Part shown: piece by piece, positions 32,645 to 42,970 of the stretch | How the letters are laid out: each line of letters starts with the position of its first letter | How positions within the stretch are numbered: the stretch's first letter is position 1 | DNA from: Eutreptiella sp. 'Long Island Sound 2002' | Taxonomy: Eukaryota > Euglenozoa > Euglenophyceae > Eutreptiales > Eutreptiaceae | Reading direction: 5' to 3' | Assembly: GCA_964036045.1 (NCBI GenBank) | Contig: OZ038382.1 | Span: forward strand, 81,753,918-81,817,917 | DNA length: 64,000 nucleotides | Translations under genes and position numbers: made by a program | The notes under the pieces: generated by a model | What the model saw: the letters and a program-made list of their open reading frames with translations, nothing else | The model's database searches: none | Told to the model about the DNA's origin: nothing

Positions 32645-34488
32645 GCTCTGAGGAACACGAAGAACTGAGAAGGAGAATGGACCAGTATCTGCTGCACAAA
32701 GAGTACTACAAGTCCGTCCGAGGGGAAGATGGAGAGGAACCACTCGAAGCCTTGGAATCCCCACCACATACGGACATCGGCTCCTACCTCTACTCCGGCC
32801 CACCTACGGAACTGGCCGACACTGTCTCTCTACCCAGGCGACCGAGAGGGCAAGCATGGCGTCCAGAGCTGCCGACCACCAGCAGGAACACTGAAGTATG
32901 TCCAGCTTATGTGAAGGATTCCCATCTTCTAGAGCCAACTTATGGTGCCCTGGACCGTACGGCCGAACTACTGGCCAAACTACTGTCTGGGTCCGAAGAT
33001 CCGGATGTAACAGCCCTGTCTGTGGCTGTCAAAGCTAAATTGGGTATCACTAAACCCTTACCCAAGCCAGCGCCGGCCTCACCCCCTCCCGGATCGAGCA
33101 CGCTTGCTGAAAATCTCAAACGATCAAGGGTGTCCAGGCTACTACCCAAGGTCACTTGCCCCAGGCCCTTTTCATCCTCGTGCCAGGACAGTCCCCATCG
33201 CTGAGCTACAGGACGTGCCCGTGACAAAGACTGAGAAAAAGGGGTTAACAGCTCTGGCACCCCTCGCTGGCGTACCTCCCTCCCCTACAGGCCTCACCCC
33301 AGGGGGTGGGAAAAGTGGCAAACCCATTGCCGAGGCAGACATCCAGCTGGAATTGCCGGAGTTTAACCAGAAGAACCTGCCCGAATGGGCAGAGGAATTT
33401 GCCGAGTTTCTTTTGCTTACCGGCCAATCTCATGTGGATGTGGCCACTAAATGTTCTTTTTTGAGACGCTCATGCAAAAAGAAATTTTTGCAAAAACAGG
33501 TGAAGCAGATTGTGACAACCTGTTCAACATAGGCGGAGGTTCTCCAAAGACTGAAGAAACCTTTCGCGGTCTGTGAAACTGACCTCAGTGTACGGACAAA
33601 GATTGACGAGCTCCCTATGCTCCCTGAATTTCCTTCCGCTGCGCGAGTCTCCGAGTATGTGTGCGACCTGGAGTATCTGTTCTCACGAATGAACGCGGGT
33701 TCCTATGGAACCACAGAACCCCATCTGTGGCTCATGAGTAAAATACCTACACGTACGTGGGACGATTGCCGCACCACCTCAGAGAGGAAGCGTCTGACCC
33801 ACACATACGATGACCTTGTGGACCTGCTGATCGAGCTGGCCCTTGAGAGGGAGAATGACTCCCATATGGGTAAATTCCTCAAGAGACACGAGGGTCGAGG
33901 TGGCGCCCCTACCCTAAACATGGCCAAGGGAAAGGACCTAGAAATCCCACTAACACCAACAAGGGTGGAGGTAAGGGGGGGGGGGGACCTGCGTGCCATG
34001 AATAAGGTTAAACCTGAAACAGGTACACCCCCACTCTTCTACTGTAAGCCTGTCAATGACAAGGGAGGACCCTGGCATGCCCCTCACTGCGACCACCGCA
34101 GTGGTTGTGTGCTGCAACTGAAACAACAGCAGCACACTAAAGATGGGAAAACAGTGACCCATCAGGACCGTTTCAGGTGTACCATCACCTGTGGTTACTG
34201 TGGCAAATGTCGTCACTACGAGGACGAATGTAACATAAAAGAACGTGAGAGAGACAAACACAAACGGCAGGAGGCTGAACGCCATGAAGCCCAAACACCC
34301 TCCAGAACTCCCCAGAATGGGGATAAGGGTGGTAAAGGAGGAGGCAAGGGAGGTGGCAAGGGTCGAAACCCCAACCCCCAGAGGCGCTCATCAGCGCCCG
34401 CTACTTCTCCCTCTACTGCCGGTGTTGACCCCAAGAAGCGCCCACAGGGGGATAACGCCTCCCCTTAAGGGACAAATTCCAAGAAGAG
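32645..34488 (+). pseudogene. E2 gag, right copy
   Basis: Direct repeat of 16,253-18,094. It starts at GCTCTGAGGAAC and keeps an open frame where the left copy is shifted (MDQYLLHKEYYKSVRGEDGE to 33,204). It has its own lesions: an extra base near 33,170 that shifts the frame, and a TAG near 33,531. The last part, 33,617-34,468, is open and holds the zinc knuckle CGYCGKCRHYEDEC near 34,192-34,233, with R-to-C and H-to-N changes around it, and the Lys/Gly tail. At 34,488 it continues smoothly into the protease region, unlike the left copy. Confidence 0.8.
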
Positions 34489-35509
34489 TCGATTGGCCTG
34501 GATGGCCAAATCCCTTATTACTGCAGGGGTGGATGTCCAATTCCCTGCCGAGGAGGAGGGGGACGGCTGTGAAGAGGAGGGCTTGGTTTTCTGCATCCTC
34601 GTGAAAAACTAGGATCACGTTTTTCGAGCAGTGCTTGACAACGGCGCAACACTCTCTATAGTGGCCCGGCGCCTGCTAAGGACTTTCAAGAAAACTAAGA
34701 CAGTCGCCATTCGAGTAGGGGATGGGCGTACCATCCATTCCTTTGGGGGTGTCAATGAGACTCTTTGTCTTGGCAACAAAACTGTGACCCAACACTGCAG
34801 AGTGTTGGACACTAACGCCTTTGAGATCGTCATTGGCACCGACTTGCTACGAAGAAACCCCCGGGTAAAAATGTTGCCTCTCCAACGCCCCTATTCTCTA
34901 CACTGCGACTTTGGCAGTGGGCTCTTCTCCGTACCTTTGGAGCTGTCAGGACGAAAAGAGTCTGGGCTGCGCTACACAGCCAAGACTAACTATCGTACTG
35001 GAAACTACCAATTGGCCCGTCACGTTCTTGAAAATGGACTGGCGGCCCTTCAGGTATCCCTGGATCAGCTCCTGGTGGAATTGTTTGCGAGCAAACAGCA
35101 GCAAATCATGCAGTTGTATTGGTCGAAACATTTGAATAACGATTTCCCTTTCTTCTGGGAAGCAATGGGCCTAGTGTATGCTAAACCTCCCTTCTCCATG
35201 CTCGCGAAGATTCTAACCAAAATCGCTCATGAGGGAGGAAGGGTTGTCATGTGCAGCCCTGACTGGGATTGCTCGGGTGAACACGCTTATTGCTGCCGAC
35301 TGCTGGACTGAATGACTGTGGGAAGAGTGCAACTCCCCGACGGTCCCATTTATGTGGCTGAGGACTCAGACACATCTATGCAGGCCCCTGAATGGGCCAT
35401 TTTCGTATCCATTGTCGATGGATCCCTCATACCTGTACCCCTGTGTGATCTTGATCAGGTGCTACTGAAAGATGTCATGGCCCAAAATGGTGGCTTGACC
35501 CTTTTCTGA
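34489..35509 (+). pseudogene. E2 protease and Dam-methyltransferase-like domain
   Basis: The retropepsin region reads VLDNGATLSIVARRLLRTFK (about 34,631), followed by DAFEIVIGTDLLRRNPRV. The catalytic triad DTG is DNG here, whereas E1 has DTG, so the enzyme is probably dead. After the protease fold comes VELFASKQQQIMQLYWSKHL, then GLVYAKPPFSMLAKILTKIA and EGGRVVMCSPDW (35,080-35,290). This matches the order of phage-type Dam (N6-adenine) methyltransferases: an FAS..N..Y segment, NPPFS, then a hydrophobic strand ending P-x-W. The NPPF Asn is Lys here but intact in E1 (46,634). A TGA at 35,309-35,311 precedes a conserved tail (MTVGRVQLPDGPIYVAED). Assignment to Dam is by pattern only. Confidence 0.6.
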
Positions 35510-35591
35510 TCTCAAAAAACGATCTCCCCAGCACCTATCTGCCAGGCTTACGGGGTGTGGATCCCCAGATGGCGATCTGGAACCTGCTGCT

Positions 35592-36981
35592 TTGAAGGAG
35601 GATGCTGACGACCAACTGTCTGAAATTGCCAGCTCTATCCCTCCTGTTGCTTCCAGCTGTGTTGAACTCAAACAAAGTGCCTTCCTGGCCCAGCTGCTGC
35701 TGGAGGAAGTAGACCTAGGGTCAACCTCAGAACCAACTTCCCCTGTTGAGAAACCTGTGCTGCACATGCACCATACTTGCGCAGGTGAACCCGTGACTCA
35801 GAGTCCTGATGCTCTAGCGCGGCCTGCTTCTAATAACATGCCACTGTCAGAGTATGACACTTAGGAACTCCGACGGCTGTTGTACCTGAGGGCTGAAGGT
35901 ATTGAGCGCCAAGAACGGCTGCAATACCTCAGACAGACCTGGAAATCCTCCATCTGGTCTGAGGAGGACGATGATTCCTACACGTTACCTGGTCCTGAGA
36001 TACCCCTAGTGTATTCTCTGCACTATGGGCAACGATTTTCCCCTGAGTGGGATGATTGCTCTGTACCTGCGGAAACGGCTGATCGGCAGAAAAAGAGAGA
36101 GCATGGTGAGAGCAATCAGCATGCTGAGGAGGATTTCCTGCAGAAAATTGAGAGTCTAAACCTTGGCCCCCGACTGAAGAAACTGCTCCTAACCTATGAG
36201 AAGGTGTTCGGCGCCCTGCCGCCTCCCATGTCATGTAAAAAACTGGTCCCCGTGGACTGGAAACTGAAACCTGAATTTGAGAAGACGCGAGTGAGACGTC
36301 GTCCCTACCCCGCTCCTCAGGAACAGGTTGAAGAAATCGAGCGCCAGATCCAGGAATGTATTGATGCTGGCCTCGTTGAGGAATATAAGAAGGGGGACTA
36401 CCCCCACCACTGCAGTCTCTGCTTCCTTGTTGCTAAACCAGGATTGGCTGCTCTGCGATTGGTTGTTGACTATGGTGAGGTCAAAAAGAAAACCGAAAAC
36501 CACTCAGGGAGTATTCCCAACATGTAAAACACCCTGGAGCGTATTGCTAAATGCTGGTACAAAACCAAAATGGACAAACGCAGTGGTTTCTGGCAGCTTG
36601 ACCTAACAGCAGCAGCTCAGGAACTGCTGGCCTTTATAACCCCTAAGGGTGGTGTGTTTAATTCGAAGGTCAGGCCTTTTGGTGTGGCAAATGCCCTGCC
36701 ACTGTTCCAAGAACTGATGAACAAAATTTTGTACATATTGAGGCGCGGACCTGTATTACAGGAGTTGATTTCCCGAGGGGCAGAAATGGAGGCCCACATC
36801 GATGATGTGAGCTTGGGTACCAATACCCAAGAGGACCATGTCCTTCTCCTCCGTGAGAGTTTCATTGTTTGTCAGGAAAACCATCTCCGAATCAAACTCG
36901 AAAAATGCGAGTTCATGAAAAAGGAGATGGAGTATTTGGGTTTGGACCTGGGGTATGGCTGGTGGAAACCAGCCGCGTCCA
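35592..36981 (+). pseudogene. E2 linker and reverse transcriptase, left part
   Basis: An acidic linker (SAFLAQLLLEEVDLGS; WKSSIWSEEDDDSYTLPGPE) has a TAG/TAA-type break near 35,863. It leads into RT fingers and palm: KLVPVDWKLKPEFEKTRVRR, FLVAKPGLAALRLVVDYGEV, MDKRSGFWQLDLTAAAQELL, GVANALPLFQELMNKILYIL, and the catalytic AHIDDVSLGTNTQEDHVLLL. An in-frame TAA follows GSIPNM at 36,525-36,527. The sequence ends at KPA(A/T)S near 36,981, where block 2 starts. 36,404-36,981 is duplicated at 40,064-40,641. Confidence 0.8.
36404..36981 (+). repeat. 578-bp direct repeat, left copy
   Basis: Aligns to 40,064-40,641 at a constant offset of 3,660 with no gaps. I count about 35 mismatches (~94% identity). 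Both copies share the in-frame TAA after GSIPNM, which the related E1 copy lacks (NAEN), so the duplication postdates that mutation or comes from a close sister copy. Confidence 0.9.
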
Positions 36982-37059
36982 GGGGAAAGCACCACGGCGA
37001 CGGGAAAGCCGACAGGAGCACCGAAGGTGACCGGACCGGACGAGGAGCGGCGCACTAAC

Positions 37060-39200
37060 GCGGGGCCACGAGGCACGCCAGAGAGGCACACCGCCCGCCA
37101 CACCCACAGCACCAGGACAGGTGCCAAGCCACAACGGCCACCGGGTGCCGCGAACCCGGGAAGCGTGCACAACACACGACGAACCGCGGCACGGGAGAAG
37201 GTGCCAAGGACAGCCGGGCCCCCACGCCCGCACACCGCACCCACGGCCAGTGGGAAGCGGGCCCCGGCCGCACGCCCGAAAGGACGGTTGGTCGGGCTTG
37301 GGAGAGCGCCCAACCCCGGACGCCCCACACCCAGGCAAGAGGCGCCCCCCCCGGGCGCCCTCGTGCCGCCCCCACAGCGCGCAAAGCCAGCTCGCAAGAG
37401 CCGCGCTGTGGGGTTGGTGACCGGTCACCACGCCCGCAACCCCCCGCACGCACAGCCAGTGGGTAGTGGGCCCCGGCCGCAGCCCGAAAGGACGAGTGGA
37501 CGGGGGTTGGAGAGCGCCCGACCCCGGACGCCCCACACCCAGGCAAGAGGCGCCCCGCCCTGGGCGCCCTCATGCCGCCCCCACAGCGCGCGAGAGTGCG
37601 CGCTGTGGGGTTGGTGACGGGTCCTCACGCCCGCACTCCCAGCACCCACAGCCAGTGGGTAGTGGGCCCCCGCCGCAGCCCGAAAGGACGAGGGGTTGGG
37701 GGTGGGAGAGCGCCCGACCCCGGACGCCCCACACCCAGGCAAGAGGCGCCCCCCCCAGGCGCCCTCATGCCGCCCCCACAGCACACGAGAGCGCGCACTG
37801 TGGGGTTGCCGACGGGTCCCCACGCCCGCACCCCCAGCACCCACAGCCAGTGGCCAGCGAGCCCCGGCAGCCCGCCCAGAGGGCGGGCAGCCGGGAGAGG
37901 GACAGCGCCTGACCCCAGGCGCCCCTCAAAACAGCGGACGGCACCCCCCCCGGGGACGCCCTTCCGCCACTACCACGGCGCGCAACGCTGGCCCGCAAGG
38001 GCGCGCGCCGTGGGGCCGGTGCTGGGTGCCCACGCCCGCACCGACTGCACCCGGGACACACGGGTCGGGGAACCCTGGCTGCCCGCTCCAGAGGACAAGC
38101 GGCCAGGGGAGGGACAGCTCCTGACACCAGAGGCCCCTCACAACGGTGGCAGGCTACCCCCCCGGGGACGGCCCCCCACGACCCCAACGGCACGCAGCCC
38201 CCAGACGGCATGCAGGCCAAGGGGACAGTGTTGGGCCCCCACACCCACACACCCGCGCCCACAGCAAGTGGGTGGCGGACCCCAACAGCCCGCCCAGTGG
38301 GCAGGCAGTCTGGGTAGGGACAGCGCCTGACCTCAGACGCCCCTGACAACGGTGGAAGGCAGCCCCCCCCGGGGACGCCCTTCCGCCACCCGCACAGCGA
38401 GCAATGCCGGCCCGCAAGGGCGCACGCTGTGGAACTGGTGCTGGATCCCCATGCCTGCACCGACCGCACCCCGGACACACGGGTCGCAGAACCCTGGCTG
38501 CCCACTCCAGAGGACGGGCGGCCGGGAGAGGGACAGCGCCTGACACCAGACGCCCCTCACAACGGTGGCAGGCCACCCCCCCCGGGGACGGCCCCCGACC
38601 ACCCCCGCGGCACGCAGCCCCCACAGGGCATGCAGGCCAAGGGGACAGTGTTGGGCCCCCACACCCACACACCCGCGCCCGCAGCACGTTGGTGGCGGAC
38701 CCCAACAGCCCGCCCAGTGGGCAGGCGGTCGGGGGAGGGGGAGCGCCTGACCTCAGACGCCCCTCACAACGGTGGAAGGCACCCCCCCCCGGGGACGCCC
38801 TTCCGCCACCCGCACAGCGAGCAATGCGGGCCCCCAAGGGCGCATCCTGTGGAACCGGTGCTGGGTCCCCACGCCCGCACCGATCGCACCCGGAACACAC
38901 GGGTCGCGGTACCCCGGCTGCCCGCCCCAGAGGGAGGGCGGCTGGGGGAGGGACAGCGCCTGACACCAGACGCCCCTAACAACAGGGGCAGGCCACCCCC
39001 CCCCCCGGGGACGGCCCCCCACCACACCAGCCCCGCGGCACGCAGCCCCCACAGGGCATGCAGGCCAAGGGGACAGTGTTGGGCCCCCAGACCCACACAT
39101 CCGCGCCCACAGCACGTGGGTAGCGGACCCCAACAGCCCGCCCAGTGGGCGGGCAGTCGGGTGAGGGGGAGCGCCTGACCTCAGACGCCGCTCGCAACAA
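37060..39200 (+). repeat. ~200-bp tandem units with ~420-bp higher order
   Basis: GAGAGCGCCCGACCCCGGACGC-type words recur at about 37,300, 37,505 and 37,700. GACAGCGCCTGACxyCAGrCGCC words recur at about 37,900, 38,113, 38,320, 38,530, 38,740, 38,950 and 39,170. In the second set two unit types alternate (CACCAG and CTCAG), giving a 420-bp dimer. Confidence 0.85.
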
Positions 39201-39201
39201 C

Positions 39202-40063
39202 AGCCCTAAGCCAGGTAGGGGGGAACCGGGAACGGACCACCCCCCCCCCAAGCAAGCCAGACGGAGCAAGGGACTTCGGCAAGACACGCGGAGGGGCAAG
39301 GACCACGTGGAACGGTCCTACAAGCGCCCAGTACCGGGACTGCGCGAGGTGCGCACGCCACACAACCCAGGGGGGGGAGGAGCGGACGCCGCGGAAGCGC
39401 GAGCGCACACACACGCAAAGGGCACGCGGGGACTACCAGAAGGGCAACCGGACCGAGATCGCGGAACGCACAGACCGCATGGAAGGGCGTACCAGCGAGC
39501 GAGGGTAAGGGACACCCGGACGGGACGGCCCGCCACACGCAGCGCGGGACACGCAGGGCAGGAAGGGGAAAACGGGAGAGACACAACACCAGGTACCTGC
39601 CCGAGCCCCCCGAGCCGGCCGCGAGCGCCGCGCACACACGGACGGGGCACTGCACCCGCCAAGGCAGTAGTGGCGCACTGCGCCACGCCCCAACCCCTAG
39701 GCTAGGCAGCCTCCGCGCCAGCCCAAGCTGGTCCCACTGGCGACAAGTCAGTAGCACGGGCCCGGCGGCGCCAGCGCCCCGGGGGACCACGCATCAGAGG
39801 GGCGACGCGGTGGGTAAGCGCCTGCAGCCACGGCTGCGAATTGATGCACTGACCGGGGAGTGGCGAAATGGGGAAGCCGGGGAGGGACGGGGCTCCGAGC
39901 CCTGTGAACCCGGGGGACTCCGCCACCGGGCAGGAGGTGCGTCTTGGAGGGCCCCCAACTAGGACCTGGTGAAGAGAATATCACCTGGCCCGACCAGGTG
40001 GCCCCCCGGGGCCGAAAAGCGTCTAGTACCCGCAAAATCAAACCTCAAACCTCAAACCTCAAA
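39202..40063 (+). repeat. Shared ~850-bp module, forward copy
   Basis: Reverse-complement match of 18,100-18,960. It includes GGTGGGTAAGCGCCTGCAGC, GTGCATCAATTC-type words (on minus) and the terminal GCGTCTAGTACCCGCAAAA before the heptamer tail. Confidence 0.8.
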
Positions 40064-42970
40064 CCACCACTGCACTCTCTGCTTCCTTGTTGCTAAACCA
40101 GGATCGGCTGCCCTGCGATTGATTGTTGACTACGATGAGGTCAAAAACAAGGCCCAAAACCACTCAGGGAGTATTCCCAACATGTAAAACACCCTGGAGC
40201 GTATTGCTAAATGCCGGTACAAAAAGAAAATGGACAAACGCACTGGTTTCTGGCAGCTTGACCTAACAGCGGCAGCTCAGGAACTGCTGGCCTTTATAAC
40301 CCCTAAGGGTGGTGTGTTTAATTCGAAGGTCATGCCTTTTGCGGTGGCCAATGCCCTGCCACTGTTCCAAGAACTGATGAACAAAATTTTGTACATACTG
40401 AGCCGCGGACCTCTAGTACAGGAGTTGATTTCCCGAGGGGCAGAAATGAAGGCCCACATCCATGAAGTGAGCTTGGGTACCACTACCCAAGAGGACCATG
40501 TCCTTCTCCTCCGTGAGTTTTTCATTGTTTGTCAGGAAAACCATCTCCGAATCAAACTCGAAAAATGCGAGTTAATGAAAGAAGAGAGGGAGTATTTTGG
40601 TTTGGACCTGGGGTATGGCTGGTGGAAACCAGCCACGTCCAAGATGCAGCCCCTACAGGACATGCAGATTCGCCATGAGCCTAAGAAGGGTCTACACGAG
40701 GTGACGAGTTTTGTGGGCGCCTGTAATTTCTATAGACGACACATCCACAATTTTACCTACTCCTCTGCCCCCCTCACTGACCTAATCAAGAATACTACTC
40801 CCTGGAGGTGGACCGCCAGAGAGGAGGAGTGTTTCCACGAGGTAATGAAGACAATTGCCTCCTCCAACTGCCTGGGCGTACCCCGCCCTAAAGGCGAGAT
40901 AGTCCTGATCACTGATGCCAGTGATGTAGGGGGGGGCGGAACAATATACCAATGGCAGGAGCTTAACCCAGCTGAACTAACCCACTGCCATTATCGTACC
41001 AGTGGACTGAACCGTGATGGCTCCCTGAAGCACGACTATCCTTCCAGTGAATAGCGACTTGTACCACTGGGACACTGGAACTGGAAACGGAACCAGGCGC
41101 GTTCCAATTACAGCACCTACGACCGGGAGCTCCTGGCCGGTATGTTGGTGCTCTCATCACAGTCCCAACTATTGGGATCTAACCCTATTGTCTGGCTCTG
41201 TGACCAGGAACCAGTGAAGTCCTTTCAGAAGGGCCCACCACCAGAGAAAGCGAAACTAAAGCGGTGGTGGACTTACCTGAGCCAGTTCAGGCTGACAGTC
41301 CATCATATCCCTGGTAGAGAAAATGAACTGTCTGACTACATATCGCGCAACAACTTCGATGCGCTTATTGGTGAGAGCTCTGAGGCACTCGCCAAAGAGG
41401 CTTTCCAGCGTATGGATGTCCAGCTTCACCTGTCTATGCGGACTGCTGGACTCCTCGAGGGTTGGAGCCTAACTGACTATCAGTCAGAGTATAAAGGAAT
41501 TCTCCAGACCCTCCGCACGGGTCTCAAATCCCTTCTCATTGACGGGCACCAGTGGTATAAAAATAACCAGTACCTCTTCTACGAGGACCGTATAGTCGTG
41601 CCTGAGGGACGACTTGATGGGTGTCTGCAGTGGTCCCATCTCAGCTCAGGTCACACTGGCGCTAATCGCTCAGTGGACTTCTTCCGTGAGTGTTTCTACT
41701 CTGGTCTAACCCTGACTGAACTGAGTCCCGTATGCAGACCACTGTTGATGCTTGTGGCTGTCATGCCAGCAAGCAGAGCGATAGTAGGGATAGGGGACTG
41801 ATTTCCAGCTTACCCATACCCTATTGTACTAACTCTATTCTCTACGTGGATTGCATCCACAGCCTACCTCGCTTCGGCGGCTATGATAGTTGCCTAGTGG
41901 TCACCTGTGGCCTGTCCCGCTTCACCCGTGTGTTCCCTTGCAATAAGAAAATCACAGGGGAGCAGACTGTGAGAACGTTGGTCGAACATTGGTTCGAACC
42001 ATACAGAGCACCTAAGCAGGTGCACTCTGATGACGATGTACGCATCCGCAGTGACACAGGATGGTACAAACGAGTGCTGAATGCCCTCAACGTTGAGGTA
42101 ACCACAGGTGTGCCCTATACCGACACGTCTAATCCTCTTTGTGAGAGACAAAACTGTGTGGTGGAACAGAACCTAAGAATTCTGATGAAACAGGAACGTA
42201 CCAAAGATTTGGTACGCCTAGTGCCCTGGGCAGTGCTGACCATGAACTGTCAGGGGGGCTCTTCTACGGGTTTCACCCCCCACGAGCTGTCTCATGGAGG
42301 ACAACCTGCTTGGTTCTTCAAAATACCCTTTCCTGAGGGCTTCAAGAGTCCCATTGGGGATCGGCTGGAACACAAGCAGTCTATGGCTAACCAGGCTGGG
42401 ACTAACCTGAGACATATCCGTGAACGTGAACTGAGCCGACGGAATCGCCTACGGCGACCCGCCAGCTTCAAGGTTGGTGACCTTGTTTTGGTTCACCATT
42501 CACGCCTACCCTCCTGGCCTCGCAGCTGCCTACAGGACGCTTACGTTCGGCCCTATAGTATCATCAGGATAGATGGATGTAGAATCCATGTCAGGTGCAG
42601 TCCACGTCTACGTGGTGAACTGCTTTGTGCGCCTAAGCAGTTGAGGCACTGTCACTCCCCTGACGATTTGTCCTGGGATGAGTGGCGCCTCAGCGACAGT
42701 GAGGTCGAGCGCATCGACCTAGATAACGCTGCCAGCCCAGAGAAGGCAGACAGACTCGAAGAGATGACTGCAGATGAGATGGCAGTCAATGGCTACTACG
42801 TGGTTGCACGTATTGCCCGCCACGAGTATGAGCAGGGCTGGAAATTCCTAACCCTGTGGGATGGCTATGGGCTATCTGAGGCGACCTGGGAACCCATGTC
42901 CGCCTTTATACAGCCAGATGGGAGTATGAATCCCATCTTTCGTTCCTACCTCGTTAATAACAACGAATGA
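40064..42970 (+). pseudogene. E2 pol, right part: RT, RNase H, integrase, chromodomain
   Basis: RT resumes with the duplicated 578 bp. Here the catalytic IDD has become IHE (AHIHEVSLGTTTQEDH), so this copy's RT is dead. Then come the connection (GACNFYRRHIHNFTYSSAPL) and RNase H (ILITDASDVGGGGT-like at about 40,905). A TAG at 41,052-41,054 interrupts; 41,055-41,801 continues through the tether (RWWTYLSQFRLTVHHIPGRE) to the integrase zinc region (HLSSGHTGANRSVDFF). A frameshift near 41,730 leads into 41,732-42,970: the integrase core with Asp in LYVDCIHSLPRF, Asp in VHSDDDVR and Glu in NPLCERQN, then a GPY/F-like tail. At 42,784-42,950 is a chromodomain (YYVVARIARHEYEQGWKFLT then LWDGYGLSEATWEP), the feature of chromoviruses that target chromatin. 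Confidence 0.85.

Larger units (their letters stand above)
36982..40063 (+). mobile_element. GC-rich block 2 with (TCAAACC)n-type tail
   Basis: 3.08 kb of very GC-rich DNA between the two 578-bp RT copies. It contains ~200-bp tandem units (37,060-39,200) and, at its right, the ~850-bp module shared in inverse with block 1. It ends in ATCAAACCTCAAACCTCAAA-type tandem heptamers (40,038-40,063), like the 3' tail of a non-LTR retroposon. The block starts abruptly at GGGGAAAGCACCACGG. No gene is supported; open frames are compositional. Confidence 0.55.

Noticed and set aside
32086-32769. 227-codon minus frame starting MWWGFQGFEWFLSIF
   Set aside because: Its first ~45 codons are antisense to E2 gag; only the part left of 32,645 is kept as a possible coding relic.
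37055-39299. Several 150-270-codon frames on both strands of block 2
   Set aside because: They follow the ~200-bp tandem repeat and GC bias, with no conserved or balanced composition.
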